DNA of 64,000 bases from positions 16,507,064 to 16,571,063 of the forward strand of contig OX463841.1 in assembly GCA_949825065.1 (NCBI GenBank), written 5' to 3'. Below are positions 20,413-33,696 of the stretch, piece after piece. The stretch comes from Odontocerum albicorne. Taxonomy: Eukaryota; Arthropoda; Insecta; Trichoptera; Odontoceridae. The translations under genes were made by a program, and so were the position numbers. Each line of letters opens with the position of its first letter. Positions within the stretch are counted from its first letter, which is position 1. The notes beneath the pieces were generated by a model. That model was not told where the DNA came from, searched no databases, and was given only the letters and a program-made list of their open reading frames with translations.

Positions 20413-22170
20413 CAATAATAACCAGTGAATTTTGAAGTGAAATTATTTATTCAAACATTTATCTAAATTCTTTACATGTAATTATATTTAAATATAAAAT
20501 TAAAATATATTGTATAAATGAATTTATGTATGTTGAATATACCCTTATTAATTTCTTTTACTCTTTCTTCTCAGTGAATTTTATTTTTAATAATTTACGA
20601 ATAGTGTGAATTTGGATCATATTGTGTGAAAATATTTTTTCTCATTTTCATTAACGCCATCAAATGTTCAAAGATTTTTTTTTAAATATTTTATTTCTTT
20701 TACAAAATTATCACTTATCATTATTTAAATAAAATATTATATGAACTAATTATTACAATTTTATATAACATATGTACAATATTTATTTAAAACGTTTTTT
20801 TTTTTTCAGTAAAATTTTTTGTGTAATTTTTTAAAAATCTACCTTTCTTTTTACTGTCTGTCTAGCTTTAAAATATTTACCATCTTTAAAATTGTTTTTT
20901 TTTACGTGTAGTATAATGTATTTTCTCTATAAAATATATTTTTACTCCTTTAAAGGTAGATTATATACATTAAACTAGTTACATTGCATTTATTGGTGTT
21001 TGAAATGCAATTGACAACTAATAAATCATTTTCAATCTATTATTTTAAATATTCTCACATGATATGATTTCATTTCGAATAAGCAAAGATATTTTTTAAT
21101 ATTAATTTCATTTCGTTTTTTTATTTTTTGTTTTGATTATTACAAAATAAATAAATGTATTTTCGAAAATGTATGTATGAAATAACTAGTCTTGCGAAAG
21201 AAAAATGATTATAACAGATTACAACAAATAGAAGTTAATAAATATTTTGAATAAACACTAGTCTTCTCTATTGTTTTATTATAAATAAATTATGAAAGAA
21301 TGTCAATTGATAAATTTATAATATAAATAAATGTAATATAACACTGAATATTTTTAATTTTAACTAACACTGTGCCTAGATTATGTTTTTTGAATTTAGG
21401 ATATTCTTGGCCATCATTGGTGATTATTTTATATTATAATATATGTCTCAATACCAGTGATTCAATTTTTTTTATTCTGGTAAACTTGTAAATATTATTT
21501 TTTTCTAATTAACCCCTTGATTTATCTCAGAACCGTTTCCAAAAACACACAATGATATCTAACACATAAAAATTTAAGACTTTCAAAAGTATGTCGATTT
21601 CATGAAAAAAAAATCATCGACTATGTCAAAATCACTGTAATAAATGACATTTTAGAGAAGTAACCGTTTTTTTCTGAAATAAATGCATTAATCTTACATT
21701 TGCATTTAACTAATTTGAAATAGATTAAGCTTATTTTATTTAATTCAATTCAAGAATAGTTTTTTGCAAAACTAACCATACAAATATTATTATAAATATT
21801 AAATTATATTAACTACGCATGTATGTGTTATACATTCACCAAATACTAAGGCTTTTAATTGTCAACAAGTTGCTTTTAAAATTACTTGACTTTATAAGTA
21901 GGAAAGTAATAGATGTAAGATGAATAATATATATTGTCAATAATTTAATTATTATTGTTATTTCTGATAATGCTAAAGAGAAATTAATTTTATTCTACGT
22001 TTACTGGATAATAATGAATGCACGTTCTTTTTAAATAATTCTCTATTAAATACCTCATCTCTTTATTAATTATTATTACCATTCCTTTATTTAAGGTTCA
22101 AAAATAAATGTCTTTATTGAAACGGTGTTCAATATTAATACAACTTTGATTAATTAATCACAGAATTTTG
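20413..22170. other. Very AT-rich intergenic DNA, nothing recognised
   Basis: No reading frame with coding character, no array and no terminal inverted repeats. Part may belong to an extended tensin 3' UTR. Confidence 0.5.
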
Positions 22171-22174
22171 AAAC

Positions 22175-22421
22175 TTAACACATTCATTGCGATATGTATT
22201 TATAGAATAGTGTAGAGGTACTGAAAAAAATCATATTTTCGAAACCTTAAAATCTTACGGTATTTTCGAAACCTTAAAATCTTACGGAAACCTTAAAATC
22301 TTAAAATATTCGGTACCATACAAACAAAGAGAATCGAATGACGCGCAACGGGCGTCATCAGCGTCTCTATAAAAAATGTGTTGACGCCCCAGGGGCGTCT
22401 TTAGCATCGAACGTGTTTTAA
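22175..22421. mobile_element. TTAA-flanked piggyBac-like MITE
   Basis: Bounded by TTAA at 22175-22178 and 22418-22421. The inner ends AACACATTCATTGC and, in reverse complement, AACACGTTCGATGC are imperfect inverted repeats. Inside is a GACGC/GCGTC dyad (CAACGGGCGTCATCAGCGTC and TTGACGCCCCAGGGGCGTC). TTAA target sites are the hallmark of piggyBac. No transposase is present. Confidence 0.45.
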
Positions 22422-22939
22422 ACAATTTAATTTACATGCTTTCAATAGTGTCCAACCGATATTAAAATAATCATTCAAAAAGGTAATTTTCTTTGAAAAA
22501 ATGTTGAACTTACTTAAAGCATTACATTCAGTATTATGGACGACTATACTATGATATTCCAACTTATTTAATATACATTCGTGCCCATCAAAATATCCGT
22601 ATTCACAATTAGGATTTATTGAAGAGCGTGGCCGGTAGGCAACATTACCTTCGACCCCGTTAATTGAGCCTTCGGATTTATTAAAATTGAGTATTGATAG
22701 GCATGAAAGTCGCAGTTCATCATCCCACGTTCAGGTTATTGATAGTATTTACTGCACGTGAAGAGGCAACAACACTCGCACACGTCCACCGAGCGATACG
22801 TATTATTACCAGGCAAACTCTTTTTCGAATGTTGCCAATTATTTTTACTTATAATTGAAAATTTAATGAAGTTTATTTTCTTCTGATATAATTTGATGCA
22901 TTTATAATGCGTTTTAATATAATATATTGTGATACCAAA

Positions 22940-23150
22940 GGGCCACGGATTTCCCTTGATCTAGTGGTTCTATCGATTCTCTTGATCTAGTGATTTTGTC
23001 AGCACTACCTTTCTAACCTTACACTAAATCTATTCCAGTTCTAATCCTTACACTAGTTCTAATAAATAGTGAGCTCAAGTTCCGTGTTGAAGCGTCCTTT
23101 AGGAGAGTTTGATCTCTAAACGGCGCTTTATAAGTTATCATTTGATTATT
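22940..23150. repeat. Interspersed repeat Y copy
   Basis: CAAGTTCCGTGTTGAAGCG, TAGGAGAGTTTGATCTCTAAA and CGGCGCTTTATAAGTTATC match the order seen at about 49700-50000 (several times) and 51440-51530. There it reads GGGTTCGAGTCC..GAAG..CTCC..AGAGTTTGCTCTC. Family unknown. Confidence 0.5.
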
Positions 23151-23486
23151 ATTACTTACAATAAAAATATTCTTCTTTTCGATTTACAATTGCACAAAAA
23201 ATATAAAGTTTTGACAAAAATTGTGTCATAATTGTTTTTTTTTTTCAATATTAAAATATTAACAATTCTGTGATTAATTAATCTCAAAATATAAAGATGG
23301 TGTCAAAAATTTCTGTTTTGATAATCTACCAGTTTATAATCAAGTTTATTTTTAAGTTGTGTACTACAAAAATAAAAAATTATATATTTCAACCAAAATT
23401 ATAATCGACCTTTTTTTATTTTGTTTCGGAAATAATTGAAGTCTGTGTGTACTATAGGTGTATTATAATCTGTACTGTTTGATTTG

Positions 23487-23630
23487 GTTTGGCCTATAGG
23501 CATATTATAATCTGTACTGTATGGTTTGATTTGGCCTACAGGTATATTATAATCTGTACTGTATGGTTTGATTTGGCCTACAGGTATATTATAATCTGTA
23601 CTGTAAGGTTTGGTTTGGCCTACATTAAAG
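23487..23630. repeat. 42-bp tandem repeat, about 3.5 copies
   Basis: Units contain CCTACAGGTATATTATAATC and TGTACTGTATGGTTTGATTTGG. Confidence 0.85.
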
Positions 23631-24164
23631 TGTCCTTAACTGTAACAACACAGATATATAGGCCTAGGATAAACTGCGCCGTACACACGCAAGAGTATAA
23701 CCAATATATTTGATGTACGCTAGAGCTAACAAATACAAATGTTTAAGATGTATTTTACTTACCATTTAGATGTATGTTAGTGTATTTATTGATTGCAATA
23801 AATTCTACATTTATTTAACAAATTTATACCTCTTGTTATTTTCTCCAACTTATAAATAAAATGTGTCATTGTGGATAAAGGAAAACGACCCAAAGATCTA
23901 TTTATACCGTCGAGGCACAAAAGGAGAAGTGCAAAATTTCGAAAATGATATTTTTCGGTAAACAGGTATGTTATTTATTTAACACTTTTATTGCAAATAC
24001 AATTGCCAGGTGATAATCCTACCAACCAGAGAAAAGTAAATGAAGCGAGTTACATGGCTGCAAAAATCACTCAAATGACTATCCATCCCCACGAAATCCA
24101 TGAACACATACATGAGCATATGCCCACAAAGACGGGCAATCACCCGAACATTTCTTTTCATATA

Positions 24165-25200
24165 AAGTGAGATATCATCAATCGAAGGAAAAGGAAGGAA
24201 TGGTGGAGAGGAAAGGAAAAAAATCAGGAATGAAATACGTTATATTACTGACTAGAAATTAAGAGTTTTTTTTATCTGTGGTTCAAAACAAAAGGTGATT
24301 GTTTAAAATATGGGCATCATGGCGAACTTCTCACGGTGTGCAACTATAGAAGTCTCAAAACAAGAAAGTGAGAATTCGTTGCGATATTCCTACTAAAGGT
24401 TTAAATGTCTCCCGATACTAGAAGTACTAAGTTGATATCGTTTATCCCCGATAAATATAACCATGCAAGGACTCACTCTCTGTTCTACTATGCATACCTA
24501 CTTACAAAACGAATATCATGGCTAAACACTCCGTCACACGTGGTATAGAGATATTGAACCGACTGAATGACACTGGATATAATCTCGGTACCGCCTAGCA
24601 GTGTGAGAAGAATCCTGGCTGATATTCTTCCTTACAAATAAGATAACTAGCAGCAGGCCCGCTTTTTGCCTAGCATGAGAAATCCGTGCTAAGCGGTACT
24701 GCGAAAAAATTGCGGTTCCGTTGGACGGAATATGACGTAAAAAACAGACATATTGTGGGCAGCCCGACAGTGGGTTTGCCTGAGTATTCCTATCTCGGAA
24801 GGAGTGGTATACTCTAAATAGGATCAGGTGGGTTGTGGGTTGCACTGCTTATGACATGCAAAAGTAAAACCTTACGGAATCGTCTTTCTGTGAGTGCAGG
24901 GTATGGTAAACAGCTGCCCACTGTATGCGTTCTCTGGAGGTGTGCAGAGCCAACTCAACTTAGCATATGGTTGGAGGTGTGTTAAAAAACGAGTTCTCGC
25001 GGCCGAGCTCGCCCTTTATTGGTGAGGTGTATCTCGCCCGGGGGAATGTTACGAGATGGCCCTAGACCTTTTGATAGCTTCTCTTTTAAATGTATTTTCT
25101 GCTATTTATCTTGAGATATATTTTCGATCTTGAAATGTATTTATATACATAACATAAATACTATGTTGCCATCAATAAAACTTTATTTAATTAAATATTC
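24165..25200 (+). mobile_element. LINE 3' remnant with 3' UTR
   Basis: About 24310-24660 is homologous to 41815-42150: CATGGCGAACTTCTCACGG, CTATAGAAGTCTC, TAAACACTCCGTCACACG and TGGTATAGAGATATTGAACC. It is thus the C-terminal region of the same RT polyprotein, with stops. What follows to about 25190, ending in AATAAAACTTTATTTAATT, is a plausible 3' UTR. About 24165-24290 also matches 37705-37805 (GTGAGATATCATCAATCGAA, TTACTGACTAGAAATTAAGA), so several fragments are combined. Confidence 0.6.
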
Positions 25201-25272
25201 AACGCCGGAAAAGATCATCCATCTTATTTTGTGGATAGATGTCGTTAGGAAAAAAATGTCGTTGCTTACTTC

Positions 25273-25338
25273 AAACATGCGTAAATACATGTACTATTGT
25301 TAAAGGTTTAACAATAGTACATGTATTTACGCATGTTT
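25273..25338. repeat. 66-bp near-perfect palindrome
   Basis: Arms of 32 bp (25273-25304 and 25307-25338) separated by GG. The left arm starts AAACATGCGTAAATAC and the right arm ends GTATTTACGCATGTTT, with no mismatch seen. With so short a loop it is a cruciform-type palindrome rather than a microRNA hairpin. Confidence 0.9.
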
Positions 25339-25500
25339 ATGGCATTTTTTACTATAGTTAACTCAAATAGCTTAGCAGTTTTTTTGCCATCATTTTGAAA
25401 ATGGAACAAAATAAGTTATTTTTTCGGTTATTAATACTTTTATACTACCGCAAAGGAGAGAATGTGACAAAAACCAAAAAAACAAATATATAAGCGATAA

Positions 25501-28492
25501 TGTGTGTCAAATGTGGTTACCACTGATAAAAAAGGTTTTGTTCAAGAATAACTAAGGTTCTACAATAATGTGTGTCAAATGTGGTTACCACTGATAAAGA
25601 AGGTTTTGTTCAAGAATAACTAAGGTTCTACGATAATGTGTGTCAAATGTGGTTACCACTGATAAAGAAGGTTTTGTTCAAGAATAACTAAGGTTCTACG
25701 ATAATGTGTGTCAAATGTGGTTACCACTGAAAAAGAAGGTTTTGTTCAAGAATAACTAAGGTTCTACGATAATGTGTGTCAAATGTGGTTACCACTGATA
25801 AAGAAGGTTTTGTTCAAGAATAACTAAGGTTCTACGATAATGTGTGTCAAATGTGGTTACCACTGATAAAGAAGGTTTTGTTCAAGAATAACTAAGGTTC
25901 TACGATAATGTGTGTCAAATGTGGTTACCACTGATAAAGAAGGTTTTGTTCAAGAATAACTAAGGTTCTACGATAATGTGTGTCAAATGTGGTTACCACT
26001 GATAAAGAAGGTTTTGTTCAAGAATAACTAAGGTTCTACGATAATGTGTGTCAAATGTGGTTACCACTGATAAAGAAGGTTTTGTTCAAGAATAACTAAG
26101 GTTCTACGATAATGTGTGTCAAATGTGGTTACCACTGATAAAGAAGGTTTTGTTCAAGAATAACTAAGGTTCTACGATAATGTGTGTCAAATGTGGTTAC
26201 CACTGACAAAGAAGGTTTTGTTCAAGAATAACTAAGGTTCTACGATAATGTGTGTGAAATGTGGTTACCACTGACAAAGAAGGTTTTGTTCAAGAATAAC
26301 TAAGGTTCTACGATAATGTGTGTCAAATATGGTTACCACTGATAAAGAAGGTTTTGTTCAAGAATAACTAAGGTTCTACGATAATGTGTGTGAAATGTGG
26401 TTACCACTGACAAAGAAGGTTTTGTTCAAGAATAACTAAGGTTCTACGATAATGTGTGTCAAATGTGGTTACCACTGATAAAGAATGTTTTGTTCAAGAA
26501 TAACTAAGGTTCTACGATAATGTGTGTCAAATGTGGTTACCACTGATAAAGAAGGTTTTGTTCAAGAATAACTAAGGTTCTACGATAATGTGTGTCAAAT
26601 GTGGTTACCACTGATAAAGAAGGTTTTGTTCAAGAATAACTAAGGTTCTACGATAATGTGTGTCAAATGTGGTTACCACTGATAAAGAAGGTTTTGTTCA
26701 AGAATAACTAAGGTTCTACGATAATGTGTGTCAAATGTGGTTACCACTGATAAAGAAGGTTTTGTTTAAGAATAACTAAGGTTCTACGATAATGTGTGTC
26801 AAATGTGGTTACCACTGATAAAGAAGGTTTTGTTCAAGAATAACTAAGGTTCTACGATAATGTGTGTCAAATGTGGTTACCACTGACAAAGAAGGTTTTG
26901 TTCAAGAATAACTAAGGTTCTACGATAATGTGTGTGAAATGTGGTTACCACTGACAAAGAAGGTTTTGTTCAAGAATAACTAAGGTTCTACGATAATGTG
27001 TGTCAAATATGGTTACCACTGATAAAGAAGGTTTTGTTCAAGAATAACTAAGGTTCTACGATAATGTGTGTCAAATGTGGTTACCACTGATAAAGAAGGT
27101 TTTGTTCAAGAATAACTAAGGTTCTACGATAATGTGTGTCAAATGTGGTTACCACTGATAAAGAAGGTTTTGTTCAAGAATAACTAAGGTTCTACGATAA
27201 TATGTGTCAAATGTGGTTACCACTGATAAAGAAGGTTTTGTTCAAGAATAACTAAGGTTCTACGATAATGTGTGTCAAATGTGGTTACCACTGATAAAGA
27301 AGGTTTTGTTCAAGAATAACTAAGGTTCTACGATAATGTGTGTCAAATGTGGTTACCACTGATAAAGAAGGTTTTGTTCAAGAATAACTAAGGTTCTACG
27401 ATAATGTGTGTCAAATGTGGTTACCACTGATAAAGAAGGTTTTGTTCAAGAATAACTAAGGTTCTACGATAATGTGTGTCAAATGTGGTTACCACTGATA
27501 AAGAAGGTTTTGTTCAAGAATAACTAAGGTTCTACGATAATGTGTGTCAAATGTGGTTACCACTGATAAAGAAGGTTTTGTTCAAGAATAACTAAGGTTC
27601 TACGATAATGTGTGTCAAATGTGGTTACCACTGATAAAGAAGGTTTTGTTCAAGAATAACTAAGGTTCTACGATAATGTGTGTCAAATGTGGTTACCTCT
27701 GATAAAGAAGGTTTTGTTCAAGAATAACTAAGGTTCTACGATAATGTGTGTCAAATGTGGTTACCACTGATAAAGAAGGTTTTGTTCAAGAATAACTAAG
27801 GTTCTACGATAATGTGTGTCAAATGTGGTTACCACTGATAAAGAAGGTTTTGTTCAAGAATAACTAAGGTTCTACGATAATGTGTGTCAAATGTGGTTAC
27901 CACTGATAAAGAAGGTTTTGTTCAAGAATAACTAAGGTTCTACGATAATGTGTGTCAAATGTGGTTACCACTGATATAGAAGGTTTTGTTCAAGAATAAC
28001 TAAGGTTCTACGATAATGTGTGTCAAATGTGGTTACCACTGATAAAGAAGGTTTTGTTCAAGAATAACTAAGGTTCTACGATAATGTGTGTCAAATGTGG
28101 TTACCACTGATAAAGAAGGTTTTGTTCAAGAATAACTAAGGTTCTACGATAATGTGTGTGAAATGTGGTTACCACTGACAAAGAAGGTTTTGTTCAAGAA
28201 TAACTAAGGTTCTACGATAATGTGTGTCAAATGTGGTTACCACTGATAAAGAAGGTTTTGTTCAAGAATAACTAAGGTTCTACGATAATGTGTGTCAAAT
28301 GTGGTTATCACTGACAAAGAAGGTTTTGTTCAAGAATAACTAAGGTTCTACGATAATGTGTGTCAAATGTGGTTACCACTGACAAAGAAGGTTTTGTTCA
28401 AGAATAACTAAGGTTCTACGATAATGTGTGTCAAATGTGGTTACCACTGACAAAGAAGGTTTTGTTCAAGAATAACTAAGGTTCTACGACAC
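25501..28492. repeat. 68-bp satellite, 44 units with no length change
   Basis: Every unit starts at 25501 + 68n (n = 0-43) and begins TGTGTGTCAAATGTGGTTACC. The first start is 25501 and the last 28425, exactly 43 periods apart, so I see no net indel. Variation is confined to few positions: TGTGTG-AAATG, CAAATATGG, GACAAAG for GATAAAG, and single oddities. Each unit includes the dyad GTGGTTACCAC. Units 10-12 and 20-22 carry the same ordered set of variants. There are no unique spacers, so it is not a CRISPR array. Confidence 0.97.
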
Positions 28493-28750
28493 GACAGATT
28501 ACTGAGATGCTGAAAATATCGAAAACTACCCCCTCACAAGCATTTGGCGCAATTTAAGTTTGAATTTGACCTAGTTTGGGATTACAGCTAGACAACTTAG
28601 AAATTCTCGAGATTAAAAAAAGCGTTAAATTAAGTCTCAACATTCTACACAACCAAGTTTCAATAATAGTCATCTGCTAAATACGAGTATGTTTGTTTCC
28701 CATTCAAAAGCCATCCTTTTGACGCCTTCCTATTCTCCTCCTCTTATTAG

Positions 28751-28756
<6 letters not shown>

Positions 28757-28787
<31 letters not shown>

Positions 28788-28797
28788 ACCCTCCTGT
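28757..28797. repeat. Homopolymer tract of 41 C
   Basis: 41 consecutive C, then ACC. The count may be affected by sequencing and assembly. Confidence 0.85.
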
Positions 28798-28844
28798 ATC
28801 TATTACGATTATAAAAAAATAAATTAGACATGATTTAGTTCAAC

Positions 28845-28905
28845 TTCACCTGACGAGGAAGATGGGTATTTGAAACCGGTAGTGAACTCAAATAAAACAA
28901 CATGA
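28845..28905 (+). mobile_element. Tail fragment related to foldback family F
   Basis: CCTGACGAGGAAGATGGG, then TTTGAAACCGGTAGTGAAC and AAATAAAAC. This has the same CTGANGA...GAAACCGGTAG layout as the foldback arms, but as a single diverged arm. Confidence 0.45.
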
Positions 28906-30850
28906 CACCACAAAGTGAAACAAACGTATTTTCTAAGATGCAATAATTAAAATAATTTGAAATACTCGTACTTTCTGGCCCACCCAATACTTGGTAGGAG
29001 TTTCAATTTTTTTAATTGAAGCATCTCACAAACAGTTAAATGTCATTTACTAATTTGTGCCATAAACCCAACGATATACCACCCTTGAAAGTAAAAAAAT
29101 ATGTTTCAAAGAGTTACTAAATGTTTCAAAATGTCAAGGAAAATCATGCTTGAACTTCTTTTATACTTAAATCAAGAAATACTAAACAAAAAAAGTAAGT
29201 AATGTTGATTTATCAAATTAGTAATTTTTGGTCGAACAAAATGAAATTGAATATAATTCACAAATTTTTATATTTTAATAATTTACTGCTTTTTTTATCA
29301 CAAGGGAAGTAAAGTGCAGTTTGTAACATCAGTCACTCGAAATACATATTTAAGTAATTAAGCGCCAGTAAAATGGTAAATTCAGATGAAAAGCTAGAAA
29401 CAGTCTGGGACCAAAGATAAGAGATCAACCGATTTGATCATGTGTAACATTGAAAAGTTAAATATTGTAAAAATATTAACTTACCAAAAACATTTAATTC
29501 TGCAACAAGCAACCAAAAAATTTCGAATTATTAAATTAATTTTAATTCAATAAAATTTATGAAAATTTTAGATCTAGTATTTTTTTATACTAATTAATAC
29601 CTTAAGTAAAATAGAAAATCTACCAAATTTGGACTCAATGCACCACAAAAACGTAAAAATACATTTGATGCAGATTTAACCCAACTACATCAAATAAGCA
29701 ATGGTACTCGTGTTTTTCTGTGAAATAGCTCAGTTATACCTACAATGTTTATTAAGAACCTCTATCATAAATTAATCTACCCAGATATAGACGATGTCGA
29801 TATCGAAAAATTTATTCAACAAGTGCATTCCTCAATATTCCCAGATGATGATCTGGGAATATTGAGAGAATAACTTTTTTTGGCTTTAAAGGAAGTAAAA
29901 AAAAACGCACATTTTACTGGTATTATATTTTTACACTTAATTATTGAGATATGCTTATATAATATGTAAAATGAATAAAAAATATTTGGCGACTTCGTAA
30001 TGTAAATAATTATTTATTATGTTTTAAATACATAAAATTGTTCCAAAACTTTCGTCAAATGTCCATAGTTGACGAAAATACTATAAATGTTAATTTTTTT
30101 TAGTTAATATAGAAAATATGTTAAATATGTTTATACTGAAATGTCAAGAAGTTTAAAACTGTCGAGAATTCATTTTCAGAAAACGCTTAGTCATAATGAT
30201 TATTCAAAATGACGACTTAAAGTGCATACAAGTGTTGAGAAGATACCATTAGTACAAAAAAAACACCTTCGGAACCAAAAATGTTCATGAACTTTTTTTT
30301 AAATATCCATAATTTATACACATATATTGAAAAATGTCTAAAATTTTCAAAAAAAATTTGACCATTTTACTTAAAATTACGAAAAGATATATCTCCATAA
30401 AATAGCAGAATGATGGTCTTCTTGTTTGCTAAAAATATCAAAAATTAACAAAAAAAAATCTTCTCAAAATATGTTTTTTTTACTATTTTCGTAAAATTAT
30501 CTTCAATATTAATTTATTTTAGTAAGATAAAGATATATTTATTTTCATTAATTTGTGTACATGACAAAACATCGCACATTTTGCGGGTTTATTGTTATAC
30601 AGCAATTTCTTACTACCAACTAGCTATATTACATTATGATGAAGTAAATAAATACCCATTCGTACAAAAGGTACTTTACTCTCATACTCGTATCCCTTTT
30701 GCCGCATTATAGCATCGTCGGTCAAACAGATTTCCATTTGACTGACGATGTAATGCTGAAATAGGTCTACTTCCCACGAGATGTGACATGTCAGATACAG
30801 TAATATAAATACACCAACACAGTGCATTGGATTACACTTTAGAAAGGAGC
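28906..30850. other. AT-rich intergenic DNA, nothing recognised
   Basis: No array, no coding character and no paired terminal repeats seen. Confidence 0.5.
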
Positions 30851-30851
30851 C

Positions 30852-31472
30852 TTAACTCTTACAGGCTTAGTGGTCCACGCTATGTACCACCTTTTTTTGA
30901 CGCAGTACTGCACAATGATACACGCAATGTACCACTTATTAAACCTCTCTCTATTGCTGCACGAACGCTCAGATTATGTACCACTTCGTATAATATAATA
31001 CTTATGACTCATATCCGCACAGCTGCAGGTCTGGTCCTGTTCAAATTTATTTAGTTTCTAATATTATTGACAGTTAGTTGTTCTTGGTGTGCCGACTTGT
31101 GGTATAAAAGAAAACATTATATATTTGTATTAAATTTTAATAAAAAATAGTTGTGTTGTGATAAAATTGACTTAAGTAATTGTGGTAAATATATATTTAG
31201 GTTAAAAATTAATTTTACTTGGATGCATTTCGGCATTATTTGGTGGTACATTAGAAGTACCAGTGGAAATATGGACTAGTGGTACATAAGTTGTACCACC
31301 TCACCAGGAGTTCCTTGACCTACCGAGGAAGTGGAAATATGTTAATTTAGCATTTGTATAGTATGTATCATTTTTCAAACACATTAAAAAAAATAATGAG
31401 AAACTTGACTTTTTATTTTTTGTGCAGCCTGAGTAAAAATAAGTGAAGTTTACCTGTGCCTGTAAGGGTTAA
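30852..31472. mobile_element. TTAA-flanked piggyBac-like nonautonomous element
   Basis: Left end TTAACTCTTACAGGC at 30852; right end, in reverse complement, TTAACCCTTACAGGC ending at 31472. The interior repeats the word TGTACCAC several times in both orientations (near 30883, 30927, 30975, 31240 and 31280) and encodes no transposase. Confidence 0.5.
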
Positions 31473-31617
31473 AGGTCCACACTCTATACTACTTTTGTTA
31501 TCGATACTTTAGCGCGTGTCTCAAGTGCTAAATCAAGATGAAAACTATTCTAGGATTGAAATTTTTGGCTTTGAAAAAAGGAATTTTAAATTTAAATTCA
31601 ACGAAAAATAAATTTTA

Positions 31618-32286
31618 TTAAGGGGGTATTCTACTTGAGAAATTTGAAAAACTATTTTTTTTGCATATTCTTAAAGCTTAGACCTTTAAGAATATGTTCT
31701 CAAAATGAAATTTTAAAATTCTCAATATTTACGAAGTTATAGCTATAAATGAGGCAACAATTACGCTGCGCCGGAATGACTCGGACAATAATCTCCAAAC
31801 TTTAAACGCGTTTTTCTCGAAACTACTTTTTTCGACCAGGTCGACATAAAATCTCAAGTTTTATTTAACCGATTACATTAAAATTTAATATTAAGCTTAA
31901 ATAAATGTTTTTATATCGTCCCTTCTTTGAAAAATTTAAAACTATTTTTTTTACTATTTTTTTTTTAATTTTAAAAAGAGGGTAAAAATTTTTTTTTCCG
32001 ATCCATTTTACAATTTTTTTTGGTACCAACTATAACGACATTATTTTATATTAAGAAACTGTGTATGATTTTTGTTTCAAATATATAAAAAGACTCCAAT
32101 TATGTCGACTAGCTTACCCCTTTTTTTTACGAGAAGATAACACCTTGAATTAAAAAAAAATCTTTATTCTTAAATCATCAAAAAACAAACTTTAAAAAAT
32201 GTATAGGAAAAATATTTTTAGTTTTTTTTAATTTAGTCTGAAAAAACACCCGAAATTCACGCCTCTAGAATAGAATTCTCCCTTAA
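31618..32286. mobile_element. TTAA-flanked nonautonomous element (family G, copy 1)
   Basis: Left TTAAGGGGGTATTCTACTTG. Right end CTAGAATAGAATTCTCCCTTAA, whose complement begins TTAAGGGAGAATTCTATTC. An inverted, diverged copy of the interior lies at about 57270-58110; shared words are TTTTTCGACCAGGTCGACAT, CGCGTTTTTCTCGAAACTAC and AATGAGGCAACAATTACG. No coding sequence. Confidence 0.55.
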
Positions 32287-32289
32287 ATC

Positions 32290-33340
32290 TTTTTTACAAC
32301 TAATTTTAATTTTTCCGTAGTAACTTATGTTTTTTTTATTAAAGTATAAATATTATAGGACTCAAGATACCAATTTCATTCTTACTATTCTATGAATAAA
32401 TGTACATATTACTTAATATTCTTACACATGTGTGTGTATATTTTTTTTATCACACAATCGTGCTTACGGTAAATATGTAGGAAAGGAAAATACAATAAAC
32501 ATAATAGGGATTATAAAAGAAAAGACAAGAGCTGAATTTGAGCCTACAACCTTTACTTTCATAATAACAGCTTTACAGATTAAGCTACCGTGTCGTATAT
32601 TTACTCATTCAATTCTCTTCAATAAAATTGTGGTCTGCCTTGACGAGAGTTATCTTCGATTGATTCACTGCATAACCCAAATTGTTACTCTCAGTACTGG
32701 GGGAAACTTTAAGAAAGGCTCATCATAGATAATTATTTGCGAATATCTGTCTCTTATAGATTAAAAGTTAATCTATATGCAAAGCTAATGGATATGTTTT
32801 AATTCGACCTCAAATTTTTTAGAAACCTCATTTCTAAATTGTTTAGAAACATCATTTCTAAATTGTTTAGAAACCTCATTTCTAAATTGTTTAGAAACCT
32901 CATTTCTAAATTGTTTAGAAACCTCATTTCTAAATTTACTCATTAAGTAAATAAAAAAAATCCTTAAGAGCACATTTTATTATCGTTTATATAAACTAGC
33001 TGTACAAAATACTTCAAGACCTAGATACATATACAAGATTTTTTCAATCCATACCAAATAAATATCAGTCAGATGTATAATATTTCATTTGTTACGGATC
33101 CAGCCACAAAAAATTACGTTAAATTTCCAAACCGCTTGTTACATATGTTAAAAACTATGAAACGTATTGAATTAAATAAAACGAATAAAAATATATTTAT
33201 ACTGACGTGCGAAACTTAATAAAGACAAGCATAGGGAGATAAAAATACGTACAAACACGTGTTTGCTAAAAGTTTTTGAAAGACCTAGAAATATGTCGCT
33301 TTTCGTGACATTAAAAATCTCCAAAAATATTTTTTTAGAG
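32290..33340. other. AT-rich intergenic DNA with one 24-bp array
   Basis: Apart from the array at 32816-32935 I see only short frames without coding character. Confidence 0.5.
32816..32935. repeat. 24-bp tandem repeat, about 5 copies
   Basis: Unit AAACCTCATTTCTAAATTGT-TTAG with single-base variants. A 62-residue frame across it on minus is repeat read-through. Confidence 0.85.
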
Positions 33341-33341
33341 T

Positions 33342-33347
33342 TTTATT
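33342..33347 (-). terminator. Candidate poly(A) signal for sulfakinin
   Basis: TTTATT on plus, AATAAA on minus, about 350 bp downstream of the stop codon. Other AT-rich signals are possible. Confidence 0.35.
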
Positions 33348-33696
33348 AAAAAGACAATAAACTGAATGAAAAATAAATAGAAGATATCATATAAACACTT
33401 TTATAATCATTGAAATAAATATTTGAAAACGTAGAATTTACACAGATCATAAAACGAAACGAAATAATGCGCGTTAATTATAATTTCTACTTGTAAAAAT
33501 ATGTATATCATATGTTACAATGGTTTCGAAATAATTTTTATCTTAATTAATACAATTTTTTTCAAAAATTGATTATACAATATGTTTTAGTCTTGGATTC
33601 AATAAGATACAATATATAGCCATTAGGATAGTTTCATCAAATTCGTATTCCAGTGTAATAAGCCAAAGTACTGTAGCGATATAACTCAGAGCCTTC

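Noticed and set aside
25273..25338. microRNA precursor
   Set aside because: The stem is perfect with a 2-base centre, unlike a miRNA hairpin with a loop and bulges.
25501..28492. CRISPR-like array
   Set aside because: Repeat follows repeat without unique spacers, the unit is 68 bp, and the genome is eukaryotic; it is a satellite.
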